A DNA stretch of 38,182 nucleotides from Promicromonosporaceae bacterium (GCA_009783295.1 WRHK01000037.1:1-38182); one strand, 5' to 3'. Shown: positions 8,105-16,398, numbered from the stretch's first letter. The notes: generated from the sequence alone by a model not told the origin. Translations and numbers: made by a program.

Positions 8105-9397
8105 ATGCCAGCGGTCGTGCTCGTCGGTGCTCAGTGGGGCGATGAGGGCAAGGGCAAGGCGACAGACCTGCTCGGTTCCCGCGTCGACTACGTCGTGAAG
8201 TTCAACGGCGGCAACAACGCCGGTCACACGGTGGTCATCGGCGACGAGAAGTACGCGCTGCACCTGCTGCCGTCAGGGATCCTGTCCGAGGGCGTCGTCC
8301 CGGTGATCGGCAACGGCGTCGTCGTGGACATCGAGGTGCTGTTCGAGGAGCTCGACGCGCTCATCGAGCGCGGCGTCGACGTCTCGCGCCTGCTGGTGAG
8401 CAGCCAGGCGCACGTCATCACGTCGTACCACCGCACGCTGGACAAGGTGACGGAGCGGTTCCTCGGCAAGCGCCGCATCGGAACCACGGGCCGCGGCATC
8501 GGCCCTGCGTACGCCGACAAGATCAACCGGCTGGGCATCCGCATCGCGGACCTGTTCGACCCGAAGATCCTGCACGACAAGGTCGAGGGCTCCCTGGACC
8601 AGAAGAACCACCTGCTGGTCAAGGTGTACAACCGCCGCGCGGCCGACGTCGACGCCGTCACCGACGAGCTGCTGGCCTACGCCGACCGCATCAAGCCCAT
8701 GGTCGCGAACACGCCGCTGGTGCTGAACAAGGCGCTCGACGAGGGCAAGACGCTCCTCTTCGAGGCGGGCCAGGCCACGATGCTCGACATCGACCACGGC
8801 ACCTACCCGTTCGTCACGTCGTCGTCGGCCACGGCCGGCGGCGCGGTGACGGGCTCGGGCATCGGCCCCACGCGCATCGACTCCGTCATCGGCGTCATCA
8901 AGGCCTACACCACGCGCGTGGGCGAGGGCCCGTTCCCCACCGAGCTGTTCGACGCCGACGGCGAGTACCTGCGCAAGACGGGCGGCGAGTACGGCGTCAC
9001 CACGGGCCGCGCGCGCCGCACCGGCTGGTACGACGCCGTGATCGCCCGCTACGCCTCGCGCGTCAACGGCCTCACCGACCTGGTGGTCACCAAGCTCGAC
9101 GTGCTCACCGGCCTCGACAAGGTCCCGGTCTGCGTGGCGTACGACGTCGACGGCGAGCGGTTCGACGAGATGCCCGACGACCAGTCCGCGTTCCACCACG
9201 CCAAGCCGATCTACGAGGAGCTGCCCGGCTGGTGGGAGGACATCTCCGGCGCCCGCGAGATCAGCGACCTGCCCGCCAACGCGCAGGCCTACCTGCGGTA
9301 CATCGAGGACATCTCGGGTTCGCGCATCTCGGCCGTGGGCGTGGGCCCGCGCCGCGACGAGATCATCCCGGTGCACGACCTGATCCACAGCCGCTGA
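8105..9397 (+). CDS. purA: Adenylosuccinate synthetase
   Basis: A 430-residue enzyme that joins IMP and aspartate using GTP to form adenylosuccinate, the first committed step to AMP. The GTP-binding P-loop GDEGKGK is at residues 12-18 with the catalytic Asp13. His41 follows in NAGHTV. The IMP-binding segment [10 protein letters not shown] (about 128-137) and the aspartate loop region [11 protein letters not shown] (about 299-309) are present. Length is standard for bacteria. ATG 8105 follows GGGAGAGGA. It is transcribed alone: a perfect palindrome separates it from purD. The 5' leader is about 65-70 bases if the TAAACT box is the promoter. Confidence 0.98.
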   Translation: MPAVVLVGAQWGDEGKGKATDLLGSRVDYVVKFNGGNNAGHTVVIGDEKYALHLLPSGILSEGVVPVIGNGVVVDIEVLFEELDALIERGVDVSRLLVSSQAHVITSYHRTLDKVTERFLGKRRIGTTGRGIGPAYADKINRLGIRIADLFDPKILHDKVEGSLDQKNHLLVKVYNRRAADVDAVTDELLAYADRIKPMVANTPLVLNKALDEGKTLLFEAGQATMLDIDHGTYPFVTSSSATAGGAVTGSGIGPTRIDSVIGVIKAYTTRVGEGPFPTELFDADGEYLRKTGGEYGVTTGRARRTGWYDAVIARYASRVNGLTDLVVTKLDVLTGLDKVPVCVAYDVDGERFDEMPDDQSAFHHAKPIYEELPGWWEDISGAREISDLPANAQAYLRYIEDISGSRISAVGVGPRRDEIIPVHDLIHSR

Positions 9398-9401
9398 CCT
9401 G

Positions 9402-9419
9402 GGTCTCGACGGTCTCGAC
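9402..9419. repeat. Dispersed repeat copy, downstream of purA
   Basis: On the minus strand this reads GGTCGAGACCGTCGAGACC, closely matching GGTTGAGCCCGTCGAGAC at 33089-33106 and the minus-strand GGTCGAGCCCGTCGAGAC near 20703-20720. A degenerate half copy in the other orientation (GTTGAGCCGCCCGAAAC) lies at 9479-9495, so the two flank the 34-base palindrome between them. Confidence 0.6.
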
Positions 9420-9425
9420 CACCGG

Positions 9426-9459
9426 CGACGGGCCCGGCCACCGGTGGCCGGGCCCGTCG
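9426..9459. terminator. 34-base perfect palindrome between purA and purD
   Basis: Bases 9426-9442 and 9443-9459 are exact reverse complements, with centre CCACCGGTGG. It lies 29 bases after purA and 60 before purD. As RNA it would form a very stable GC hairpin, so it is a likely purA terminator. There is no T-run. Confidence 0.75.
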
Positions 9460-9506
9460 GCGTCTCGCGGGGTCGCTCGTTGAGCCGCCCGAAACGGCCT
9501 TCCGCC

Positions 9507-9512
9507 TAGACT
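9507..9512 (+). promoter_or_regulatory. -10 box of purD, probable leaderless transcript
   Basis: TAGACT lies six bases before the GTG start of purD, so transcription should begin at or next to the start codon. TTGAGC at 9480-9485 is a possible but distant (21-base spacing) -35. No Shine-Dalgarno is visible before the GTG, which supports leaderless translation. Confidence 0.6.
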
Positions 9513-9518
9513 TCGCCC

Positions 9519-10805
9519 GTGAAGATCCTCGTCGTCGGGAACGGTGCCCGCGAGCACGCCATCCTCCACGCGCTGGCCGCCGAGGGCTCGCACGAGCTCC
9601 ACGCCGCCAACGGCAACCCGGGCATCGCCGCCGAGGCGACCCTGCACGCCGTCGACCAGAACGACGGGCCGGCCGTCGCCGCGCTCGCGACGTCGCTCGG
9701 CGTGGACCTCGTGGTGGTCGGCCCCGAGGCACCGCTCGTGGCGGGCGTGGCCGACGCCGTCGTCGCCGCGGGGATCCCTGCGTTCGGGCCGTCCGGCGCA
9801 GCGGCGCAGCTCGAAGGCTCCAAGTCCTTCGCCAAGGACGTCATGGCCGCCGCGGGCGTGCCGACGGCGATGGCGCACATCTGCACCACGGTCGACGAGG
9901 TGGCCGCCGCGCTCGACGCGTTCGGCGCCCCCTACGTCGTGAAGGACGACGGCCTGGCCGCCGGCAAGGGCGTGGTCGTCACGTCCGACCGCGACGCGGC
10001 GCTCGAGCACGCACGCGAGGCCCTGGCGGCGCGCGGCGCCGAGGGGCGCGTCGTCGTCGAGGAGTACCTGGACGGGCCCGAGGTCTCGCTGTTCGTCATC
10101 TCCGACGGCGCCACGGTCGTGCCGCTGGTGCCCGCGCAGGACTTCAAGCGCATCTTCGACCTCGACGAGGGGCCGAACACGGGCGGCATGGGCGCCTACT
10201 CGCCGCTCGACTGGGCACCGGAGGGCCTCGTGGACGAGGTCGTGGAGCGCATCGCCCAGCCGACCATCGACGAGATGGCGAGCCGCGGCACCCCCTTCGC
10301 GGGCGTGCTCTACGTCGGGCTCGCGCTCACGTCGCGCGGCACGCGCGTCGTCGAGTTCAACGCGCGGTTCGGCGACCCGGAGACGCAGGTCGTGCTCGCG
10401 CGGCTCCGCTCCCCGCTCTCCGCCCTGCTGCTGGCCTCGGCGACGGGCACGCTCGCCGAGCTGCCCGCGCTGCACTGGTCGCCGTCGCCCGTGGTCAACG
10501 TCGTGGTCGCCGCGCACGGGTACCCGGGCACGGTCCGCTCGGGCGACGCCATCACGGGCATCGAGGCCGCCGAGGCGCTCGACGGCGTGCACGTGCTGCA
10601 CGCGGGCACGGGCCTCTCCGGCGAGGGCACGCTCGTCGCCTCCGGCGGCCGGGTGCTCTCGGTCATCGCCGCCGGCGCCTCGCTCGACGACGCCAGGGCA
10701 CGGGCGTACGAGGGCGTCGCCCGGATCGGGCTCGACGGCTCGCAGCACCGCACCGACATCGCGCTCAAGGCTGCCCGGGGCGAGATCACCGTCCCGTCGC
10801 TCTGA
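9519..10805 (+). CDS. purD: Phosphoribosylamine-glycine ligase (GARS)
   Basis: A 428-residue ATP-grasp enzyme that ligates glycine to phosphoribosylamine to give GAR. The N-domain begins MKILVVGNGAREHA, a hallmark of GARS. VVVGPEAPLVAGVAD follows near residue 68. The ATP-grasp region includes VKDDGLAAGKGVVV (about 146-159), the PurD signature NTGGMGAYSP (about 222-231) and the metal site EFNARFGDPETQ (about 281-292). The start is GTG 9519, which gives the canonical N-terminus. It is followed after 18 bases by a convergent AAA ATPase gene. It provides the substrate for PurT, encoded 7 kb upstream. Confidence 0.97.
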   Translation: MKILVVGNGAREHAILHALAAEGSHELHAANGNPGIAAEATLHAVDQNDGPAVAALATSLGVDLVVVGPEAPLVAGVADAVVAAGIPAFGPSGAAAQLEGSKSFAKDVMAAAGVPTAMAHICTTVDEVAAALDAFGAPYVVKDDGLAAGKGVVVTSDRDAALEHAREALAARGAEGRVVVEEYLDGPEVSLFVISDGATVVPLVPAQDFKRIFDLDEGPNTGGMGAYSPLDWAPEGLVDEVVERIAQPTIDEMASRGTPFAGVLYVGLALTSRGTRVVEFNARFGDPETQVVLARLRSPLSALLLASATGTLAELPALHWSPSPVVNVVVAAHGYPGTVRSGDAITGIEAAEALDGVHVLHAGTGLSGEGTLVASGGRVLSVIAAGASLDDARARAYEGVARIGLDGSQHRTDIALKAARGEITVPSL

Positions 10806-10823
10806 CGGGGCGGCTCTCCCGGC

Positions 10824-12248
10824 TCAGAGCATCGGCTCCAGGCCGGGAGCGAAGCCGAGCAGCGTGCGGGTGATCGACTCGGCGTCCGCGGTCAGCTCCG
10901 CGACGGATGCTCGCAGGTCGGCGTCGGTGAGTGCGTGGTCCTGCTCCGCTGCCCGCAGCACGGCCCGGCGGATCGCCTCCTTGACGAACGACGCGATGGT
11001 GCCGGCGGTCGCGTCGGCCGCCGCATCGAGAGCCTCGGGAGTGAACGGGAGCGACCGCGCGTAGAGCCGGAACAGGCGCCGCCGCGCGCCGTCGTCGGGG
11101 AGCGGGACCTCGACTGCGAGGTCCACGCGCCCCGGGCGTTGCGCGAGGGCTCGCTCGAGAAGGTCGGCCCGGTTGGTCGTGAGCACGAAGGCCACGTCGG
11201 CGTCGGCGGCCAGCCCGTCCATCGCGTCGAGCACCTCGAACAGCAGGGGCTGCGGCTCGCCGTGGAAGGAGCGGTCCTCCGCGATCAGGTCGCAGTCCTC
11301 GAGGACGACGATCGCGGGCTGCATGGCCCGTGCGGTCTCCGCCGCGAGCCCGACGAACCGCAGCGTCCCGCCGCTGAGCACGACGACGGTGGTGCCGTCC
11401 GCCGCGCCGACGAGGTGGCGGACGGTGTGCGTCTTGCCCGTCCCGGGCGGCCCGTACAGGAGTACGCCCCGCTTGAGGTGCTGCCCCGCGCGACGCAGCG
11501 CCTCCCGGTGGCGAGCCACGCCCAGCACCTGCCCGGCGACTCGGTCGAGCGTGCCGGGCGGCAGGATCACGTCGCAGGCCGGGACTGCAGCGCGGCGCAG
11601 GAACGTCACTCCCGCGTTGCCGGGCGAGTAGGGGTCGCCGGTGAACGCGACGACCTGTCCTCGCAGCACCGAGTGGGTGAGCATCGCCTCGCGCACCTCG
11701 GCGAGCAACGCGAGCGTCGTCTCCTCGCGTGCACACATCACCTCGATCGCCGCCGTCTGGCCGAAGCGTGGTGACGACGTCCGCTGCAGCACGGCGACCG
11801 GCTCGCCGTCGACGGCGAACAGGTGCAGGCCGAAGGCCACGACCCGGCGTACCGAGTCCGGACCCGTCGCCGTGCGCGTGTAGTCGACCGCGCCGACCGG
11901 GAAGTGGTGGAACTGCGCGGCGCGGTCGACGAGCTCCGAGAACGACTGGTGCATCCGCTGCTCGCCGCCCCCGACCCCGACGAGCCGGCCGCCGCCGTGC
12001 GCCGCCACCACGACCTCGAGCGCGACGTCGGCGTCGACCTCCCGCAGCGGGATGATCTCCTCACGGACCACGGGCAGCCGCCGGGGGTCGGCGCCCAGGT
12101 GCTCGCGGAGCACGTCGGCGACCGACGGACCGTCGTCGTCGCCCGCGGCCTGCTGCAGCAGCTGTTGTGCGGCCTCGGCGATCTGGGTGAACGCGCGGAG
12201 GAACGCGGGCAGGTTCAGTGTCTGGGGTGCGACGTCGTCGTCCGGCAT
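10824..12248 (-). CDS. Orphan AAA-family ATPase
   Basis: A 474-residue protein with a single C-terminal classic AAA module. Walker A is GPPGTGKT (266-273), Walker B lies in IVVLEDCDLI (313-322), sensor 1 in LTTNRAD (356-362), and arginine-finger candidates are Arg371 and Arg374 in AQRPGRVDL. A helical lid follows to about residue 450. The first 240 residues match no domain I recognise. They contain a helical start, then mixed alpha/beta sequence with several basic residues and no membrane segment. The fold suggests a CDC48/ClpX-like remodelling or unfolding role, but no partner is encoded nearby. It sits alone on the opposite strand between purD and purC and has its own promoter. Start ATG 12248 has no Shine-Dalgarno and is seven bases from a -10 box. 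An in-frame start at 12299 would overlap purC. Confidence 0.85.
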   Translation of the reverse strand: MPDDDVAPQTLNLPAFLRAFTQIAEAAQQLLQQAAGDDDGPSVADVLREHLGADPRRLPVVREEIIPLREVDADVALEVVVAAHGGGRLVGVGGGEQRMHQSFSELVDRAAQFHHFPVGAVDYTRTATGPDSVRRVVAFGLHLFAVDGEPVAVLQRTSSPRFGQTAAIEVMCAREETTLALLAEVREAMLTHSVLRGQVVAFTGDPYSPGNAGVTFLRRAAVPACDVILPPGTLDRVAGQVLGVARHREALRRAGQHLKRGVLLYGPPGTGKTHTVRHLVGAADGTTVVVLSGGTLRFVGLAAETARAMQPAIVVLEDCDLIAEDRSFHGEPQPLLFEVLDAMDGLAADADVAFVLTTNRADLLERALAQRPGRVDLAVEVPLPDDGARRRLFRLYARSLPFTPEALDAAADATAGTIASFVKEAIRRAVLRAAEQDHALTDADLRASVAELTADAESITRTLLGFAPGLEPML

Positions 12249-12255
12249 GGATGGG

Positions 12256-12261
12256 ACACTA
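12256..12261 (-). promoter_or_regulatory. -10 box of the AAA ATPase gene, leaderless
   Basis: On the minus strand TAGTGT (TANNNT) is seven bases before ATG 12248, predicting a leaderless mRNA. The divergent purC GTG is at 12268, so only 19 bases separate the two start codons and both promoters must overlap. Confidence 0.5.
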
Positions 12262-12267
12262 GGCGGC

Positions 12268-13242
12268 GTGACCGAGACGCGCGATGCTTTCGAGCCCACC
12301 GACGCCTTCGCAGGCGGACCCCTCGACCTGCCCGGCTGGCGGCACGTCTACTCCGGCAAGGTCCGCGACCTGTACGAGCCCGACCTGCCCGCGCTCGGCG
12401 GCGCGCACCCGCTCGGCGACGTGGTGCTGGTGGTCGCGTCCGACCGCGTGTCGGCTTTCGACCACGTGCTGCGCCCGGGCATCCCGGACAAGGGCGTGGT
12501 GCTCACCCAGCTGAGCCTGTGGTGGTTCGACCAGCTGGCCGACCTGGTGCCCAACCACGTGGTCAGCACCGAGGTCAGCGCGGAGCCGTTCGACGGGCTG
12601 GTGCCCGACGTCGTCGCCGGGCGCGCCATGATCTGCAAGCGCCTGGAGATGTACGCCGTCGAGTGCGTGGCCCGCGGGTACCTCACCGGGTCGGGGCTGG
12701 CGGAGTACCGCGAGTCCGGGTCGGTCACCGGCATCGCGCTGCCGGACGGCCTGGTGGACGGCTCGCGGCTGCCCGAGCCGATCTTCACGCCGGCCACTAA
12801 GGCCGAGGTGGGCGAGCACGACGAGAACGTGTCGTTCGACGTCGTCGCCGGCTCGATCGGGGAGCAGGCCGCCTCGACGCTGCGCGACCTGACGCTCGCC
12901 GTCTACTCGCGCGCCGAGCAGATCGCCCGCGAGCACGGCGTGATCCTCGCGGACACCAAGCTGGAGTTCGGCGTCGACCCGACGTCGGGCGCCGTGGTGC
13001 TCGGCGACGAGGTGCTCACCCCGGACTCGTCGCGGTTCTGGCCGGCCGACGAGTGGGAGCCGGGCCACGCCCAGCCGAGCTTCGACAAGCAGTACCTGCG
13101 CGACTGGCTGACGTCGCCGGAGTCGGGCTGGGACCGCAAGCAGGACACGCCGCCCCCGGCGCTCCCGGCCGACGTCGTGGAGCGCACGCGGGCCCGCTAC
13201 CTGGAGGCGTACGAGCGCCTGACGGGCGCCCCTCTCCTCTAG
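12268..13242 (+). CDS. purC: SAICAR synthetase
   Basis: A 324-residue phosphoribosylaminoimidazole-succinocarboxamide synthase joining CAIR and aspartate with ATP. Diagnostic motifs are YSGKVRDLYE near residue 29, VVASDRVSAFDHV near 58, the family signature ILADTKLEFG near 230, and DEVLTPDSSRFWP near 250. The length matches the longer monofunctional form of actinobacteria. The start is GTG 12268 (protein begins VTETRDAF). No strong ribosome site precedes it, only GGCGGC, and its start is 19 bases from that of the divergent AAA gene. A 40-base palindrome terminates it. The symbol rests on clear full-length family features. Confidence 0.97.
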   Translation: MTETRDAFEPTDAFAGGPLDLPGWRHVYSGKVRDLYEPDLPALGGAHPLGDVVLVVASDRVSAFDHVLRPGIPDKGVVLTQLSLWWFDQLADLVPNHVVSTEVSAEPFDGLVPDVVAGRAMICKRLEMYAVECVARGYLTGSGLAEYRESGSVTGIALPDGLVDGSRLPEPIFTPATKAEVGEHDENVSFDVVAGSIGEQAASTLRDLTLAVYSRAEQIAREHGVILADTKLEFGVDPTSGAVVLGDEVLTPDSSRFWPADEWEPGHAQPSFDKQYLRDWLTSPESGWDRKQDTPPPALPADVVERTRARYLEAYERLTGAPLL

Positions 13243-13257
13243 CCCTGACACGCACGT

Positions 13258-13297
13258 GTCCGGCCCACCGCGGTGCATGCACCGCGGTGGGCCGGAC
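13258..13297. terminator. 40-base perfect palindrome after purC
   Basis: Two 20-base arms (13258-13277 and 13278-13297) are exact reverse complements, with centre GGTGCATGCACC. It lies 15 bases after the purC stop and 16 before the stop of the convergent ABC permease gene, so it is well placed as a bidirectional terminator. Confidence 0.8.
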
Positions 13298-13313
13298 GAC
13301 ATCCGAGAAGGGG

Positions 13314-14060
13314 TCAGGCGCGGGGCCGGTTGTACGTACGGATCGCCAGCACGTACGCGATCGCGCCGATGCCGACCAGCCAGGCCAGGGCGATCCAGAT
13401 GTCGTTGCCGACCGGGTCGCCCTCGACGAGAGCACGCATGCTCTGCACCACCGCGGTGACCGGCTGGTTCTCGGCGAACCAGCGGATCGGGCCGGGCATG
13501 GTGGCCGTGGGCACGAACGCCGACGACAGGAACGGCAGGAAGATCAGCGGGTAGCTGAACGCCGACGCCCCCTCCATCGACGACGCGGTGAGGCCGGGGA
13601 TGACGGCCAGCCAGGTGAGCGCGAGCGTGAACAGCAGCAGCACGCCCACGAACCCGAGCCACCCGCCGATGCCGGCGTGCGGGCGGAAGCCCATCGCGAA
13701 CCCGACCGCGACGATGATGGCGGCGGTGACCATGTTCGAGACCACCGAGGTCACGACGTGCGACCACAGCACCGCGGACCGGGAGATCGGCATGGTCTGG
13801 AAGCGGGCCGTGATGCCCTTCTGCTTGTCGGTCCAGATGCGCAGCGCGGTGTACGCGACGCCGGAGCCGACAGTGATGCACAGGATGCCGGGCAGCAGGT
13901 AGTTCGTGTAGTTGCCGTCGGACTGGATGGCCCCGCCGAACACGTACCGGAACAGCAGGAACAGGGCCAGCGGCGTGATCGCCACCGTGACGATGGTGTC
14001 CGGGGAGCGCAGGATCTGCTTCATGAGGCGGCCCGTGAGGGCGCTGGTGTCGCGGAACAT
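13314..14060 (-). CDS. ABC-2 type transporter permease (DrrB-like)
   Basis: A 248-residue integral membrane protein with about six hydrophobic helices, the first being TIVTVAITPLALFLLFRYVF near residues 22-41. The family signature region EGASAFSYPLIFLPFLSSAF (near 155-174) followed by FVPTATMP and the AENQPVTAVVQSMRAL segment is typical of daunorubicin-resistance-type (DrrB) exporters. ATG 14060 lies two bases beyond the stop of the ATPase gene and has a perfect AAGGAGG inside the end of that gene. The pair should form one exporter at the cell membrane. Cargo is unknown: drugs, lipids and peptides are all possible. Confidence 0.92.
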   Translation of the reverse strand: MFRDTSALTGRLMKQILRSPDTIVTVAITPLALFLLFRYVFGGAIQSDGNYTNYLLPGILCITVGSGVAYTALRIWTDKQKGITARFQTMPISRSAVLWSHVVTSVVSNMVTAAIIVAVGFAMGFRPHAGIGGWLGFVGVLLLFTLALTWLAVIPGLTASSMEGASAFSYPLIFLPFLSSAFVPTATMPGPIRWFAENQPVTAVVQSMRALVEGDPVGNDIWIALAWLVGIGAIAYVLAIRTYNRPRA

Positions 14061-14062
14061 GG

Positions 14063-14821
14063 TCAGGCCTCCTTCGTGGTGGAGCCGGTGATGGCGAGGA
14101 AGATCTCCTCGAGGGTGGGCTGCTTCTCCACGTACTCGACCGTGGCCGGCGGGAAGAGCGCCTTGAGCTCGCTGAGCGTGCCGTTGGCGATGATCACGCC
14201 GCCGTGCAAGATGGCGATGCGGTCGGCCAGGGCCTCCGCCTCGTCGAGGGTCTGCGTGGTGAGCAGGATCGTGGTGCCGCCGTCGGCGAGCGCCTTGACC
14301 GTCTTCCACACCTCGAGGCGTCCCTCGGGGTCGAGGCCGGTGGTGGGCTCGTCGAGGAAGATCACCTCGGGCGTGCCGACCAGGCTCATCGCGATGTCGA
14401 GACGACGCCGCATGCCGCCCGAGTAGGTGGAGGCGCGCCGGTCGGCGGCGTCCGCGAGCCCGAACCGCTGCAGCAGCCCGGTGGCGACGTCGCGCGGCGA
14501 CGCCTCGCGGCGCAGCGTGGCGATCAGCTCGAGGTTCTCGCGGCCGGTGAGGATCTCGTCGACGGCGGCGAACTGGCCCGTCAGCGAGATGGCCCGGCGC
14601 ACACCGGCGGCGTCCGTGGCGACGTCGTGCCCTGCGAGGGACGCCGTGCCGCCGTCGGCCTTGAGCAGCGTGGACAGGATGTTGATCGTGGTGGTCTTGC
14701 CGGCGCCGTTCGAGCCGAGCAGGGCGAAGATCTCGCCGCGCTGCACCTCGAACCCGACGCCCTTCAGGACGGCGTTGTCGCCGAACGACTTGCGCAGGTC
14801 GGTGACCTGGATGGCGTGCAT
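14063..14821 (-). CDS. ABC transporter ATP-binding protein (DrrA-like)
   Basis: A 252-residue ABC ATPase. Walker A is GSNGAGKTT (36-44), the Q-loop lies in [11 protein letters not shown] near 80, the signature is [10 protein letters not shown] near 132, Walker B with the catalytic Glu is [13 protein letters not shown] near 153, and the switch region is [10 protein letters not shown] near 185. The Gln of LTTQ replaces the usual switch His at this point, as in DrrA-type proteins. The C-terminal segment [19 protein letters not shown] is also DrrA-like. It is shorter than DrrA (about 330 residues) because the C-terminal extension is reduced. It is third of four genes in a tight minus-strand operon with an RHH regulator, a DUF4097-like protein and the permease. 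Confidence 0.94.
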   Translation of the reverse strand: MHAIQVTDLRKSFGDNAVLKGVGFEVQRGEIFALLGSNGAGKTTTINILSTLLKADGGTASLAGHDVATDAAGVRRAISLTGQFAAVDEILTGRENLELIATLRREASPRDVATGLLQRFGLADAADRRASTYSGGMRRRLDIAMSLVGTPEVIFLDEPTTGLDPEGRLEVWKTVKALADGGTTILLTTQTLDEAEALADRIAILHGGVIIANGTLSELKALFPPATVEYVEKQPTLEEIFLAITGSTTKEA

Positions 14822-14868
14822 GGTGGGTCTCCTTCGTGCGTGCTGGAAGTGCGGGGGAGTGCGGTGGG

Positions 14869-15747
14869 TCAGACCCCGGTGAACGGGGACGTCGACTCCG
14901 GGCGGCGCACGAGGACGTCGCCGTAGGAGGTGGAGGCGTGGATCTCGGCCGTGGGGCCACCCTCGTCGGTGGCCGGGGCGGCCGACGGCGTGAGCTTGTT
15001 GCGGACGTTGCCGAACGTGGTGGACGCGTCGACCCAGGCAGCGGTGCCCTCGGGCACGCCCACCTCGACCGAGCCATAAGCCGTGCGCAGGGTGGCGGAG
15101 CCCGAGTCGAGCGAGTCCACCCGAATTCCGCCCGAGGCGGTCTTGAGGTTGACGGTGCCGCGCACGCGCCCGACGACGATCTCGCCGTGGGCGCCCGACA
15201 CCGTCAGGGACCCGCCGACCGAGCCGACGGTGACGTCGCCGGCGGACGACTTGATCTGCGTGTCGCCGAGCAGCTCGCGGATGCGCACCGACCCGGCGGA
15301 CGAGCGGACGTCGGCCGGCCCGGTGACGCGGCCGACCACGACGCTGCCGGCCGAGGCCTTCACGTCCAGGCGCGCGGCCTGCTCGATGGTGCCGTTGCCG
15401 GCGGACAGCGTGACGTCGACGACGCCCAGCGGCCCCTCGGTGTACAGCGGGCCGAAGGCGAGCTTGCCGCTCAGGTCCGACCCGGCGGGCAGCTCGACCG
15501 TGACGGTGACGGCGCCCTTGGGGCCGATCACCAGCCGGCGCAGCGAGGGCGGCGAGCCGATGGTCAGGACGTTGTTGGCGAACGCGACCGTCGTCTCCTG
15601 GGCGAGGCGGGCGTCGGCGGCCTTGCCGGGGTTGGCGGGCAGCACCGTGACGACGACGTCGTCGCGCTCGCTGGCGGCCACCTGGAGGGTGCCGACCACC
15701 TGGTCGACGACGACGGTGATCGGGGCGGGGGCAGGGAAAGTAGGCAT
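14869..15747 (-). CDS. DUF4097-like beta-strand repeat protein
   Basis: A 292-residue protein made almost wholly of short repeated beta-strands. The motif SSAGSVRI / ASAGSVVV / SSAGDVTV / TASGGIRV / TAYGSVEV / TSYGDVLV recurs about every 18-20 residues from residue 130 to the end. This predicts a right-handed beta-solenoid of the DUF4097 (adhesin-like) type. There is no signal peptide, lipobox or membrane helix, so it should be cytosolic unless exported unusually. Genes of this type are often next to ABC-2 exporters, but their molecular role is not established. ATG 15747 is preceded by AAGGAGCAACC. It lies 42 bases after the RHH gene and 47 before the ABC ATPase gene. Confidence 0.85.
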   Translation of the reverse strand: MPTFPAPAPITVVVDQVVGTLQVAASERDDVVVTVLPANPGKAADARLAQETTVAFANNVLTIGSPPSLRRLVIGPKGAVTVTVELPAGSDLSGKLAFGPLYTEGPLGVVDVTLSAGNGTIEQAARLDVKASAGSVVVGRVTGPADVRSSAGSVRIRELLGDTQIKSSAGDVTVGSVGGSLTVSGAHGEIVVGRVRGTVNLKTASGGIRVDSLDSGSATLRTAYGSVEVGVPEGTAAWVDASTTFGNVRNKLTPSAAPATDEGGPTAEIHASTSYGDVLVRRPESTSPFTGV

Positions 15748-15781
15748 GGTTGCTCCAAGGAGGGTGGGTCTGCGGGTCGGC

Positions 15782-15800
15782 GGGTGCGCTCAGCGCACCC
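15782..15800. other. Perfect hairpin with a stop codon in its loop
   Basis: GGGTGCGC (15782-15789) and GCGCACCC (15793-15800) pair exactly around the three bases that form the TGA stop of the RHH gene. It could lower read-through or translation of the three downstream genes, or stabilise the 3' end of the regulator message. Confidence 0.45.
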
Positions 15801-16314
15801 ACCCGGTGACGTGGGTGCTGCCGACGGCGCGCGTGACCAGGCTGGTGATCGCCTCGGCGGGGGACGGCGCGAGCGCCGCGGTGACCGCGCGCACGAGCCA
15901 CGTGTTGACCGAGACGCCGTCGCGGGCGGCGGCGACCTCGACCTGGGCCTTGAGGGAGTCGGGCAGGCGGAGCGTGGTGCGGGTGGTGGCGCCCTCGTCG
16001 GCGTCGGGCAGCGCCGTGCTCGCCGGGGTGGGGAGCGGCGCGGCGGCCGCCTCGGCGGGCTTCGCGGTGGCGGGCGGGAGAGCGACGACGAACTCGGGCT
16101 CGCCGCCGCGGAGGCGCACGTCGACCGAGCCGGGCGCGAGGTCCGTGGAGATCTCGCCCGCGGCGGCCGACAGCGCGTCGAGCAGCACGAGGCGCACGGC
16201 GGCGTCGAGCGGCGCGGTGAGGCGCTGCGCGAGCTGCTGGGCCTCGGGGCCCCCGGCGTCGGCGGCCTGGGCGAGCCGCTGCTGGAGGTCGTCGACGTAA
16301 CGCGTGATGTCCAT
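15790..16314 (-). CDS. Ribbon-helix-helix (HicB/Arc-like) regulator
   Basis: A 174-residue protein with a helical N-terminal region (residues 1-60), a Pro/Ala-rich linker (80-108) and a C-terminal ribbon-helix-helix domain at about 111-148. The beta ribbon is [11 protein letters not shown] and the helices are [19 protein letters not shown] and its continuation VRAVTAAL. The strand followed by GVSVNTW is typical of HicB/Arc/MetJ-type DNA binders. No HicA or other toxin gene is adjacent, so an antitoxin role is unsupported. As first gene of the RHH-DUF4097-ABC operon, and with two palindromes just upstream of its start, it most likely represses its own operon. The effector is unknown. ATG 16314 gives a full domain. 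Confidence 0.85.
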   Translation of the reverse strand: MDITRYVDDLQQRLAQAADAGGPEAQQLAQRLTAPLDAAVRLVLLDALSAAAGEISTDLAPGSVDVRLRGGEPEFVVALPPATAKPAEAAAAPLPTPASTALPDADEGATTRTTLRLPDSLKAQVEVAAARDGVSVNTWLVRAVTAALAPSPAEAITSLVTRAVGSTHVTGWVR

Positions 16315-16325
16315 GACGCCACTAT

Positions 16326-16342
16326 GACACCATCATGGTGTC
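16326..16342. promoter_or_regulatory. Operator 1 of the RHH-DUF4097-ABC operon
   Basis: GACACCATCATGGTGTC is a perfect odd-length palindrome (8-base arms, one central base). It starts 12 bases upstream of the RHH start codon, where it would overlap the promoter or the mRNA start. Its half-site ACACCA recurs in operator 2. Confidence 0.75.
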
Positions 16343-16348
16343 GTGACA

Positions 16349-16364
16349 ACACCAAATCTGGTGT
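16349..16364. promoter_or_regulatory. Operator 2 of the RHH-DUF4097-ABC operon
   Basis: ACACCA and TGGTGT are perfect inverted half-sites spaced by AATC. With operator 1 this gives four copies of the ACACCA half-site in 39 bases. That is typical for RHH proteins, which bind as dimers of dimers. The two dyads have different internal spacing (5 and 4 bases between the six-base half-sites). Confidence 0.7.
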
Positions 16365-16398
16365 CATCGGTGATGCTGCAGGTCAGGGCGCAAAAAGA

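Noticed and set aside
15790-16314. HicB antitoxin of a toxin-antitoxin pair
   Set aside because: No HicA-like or other small toxin frame is adjacent on either side. The RHH domain is better explained as the operon's regulator.
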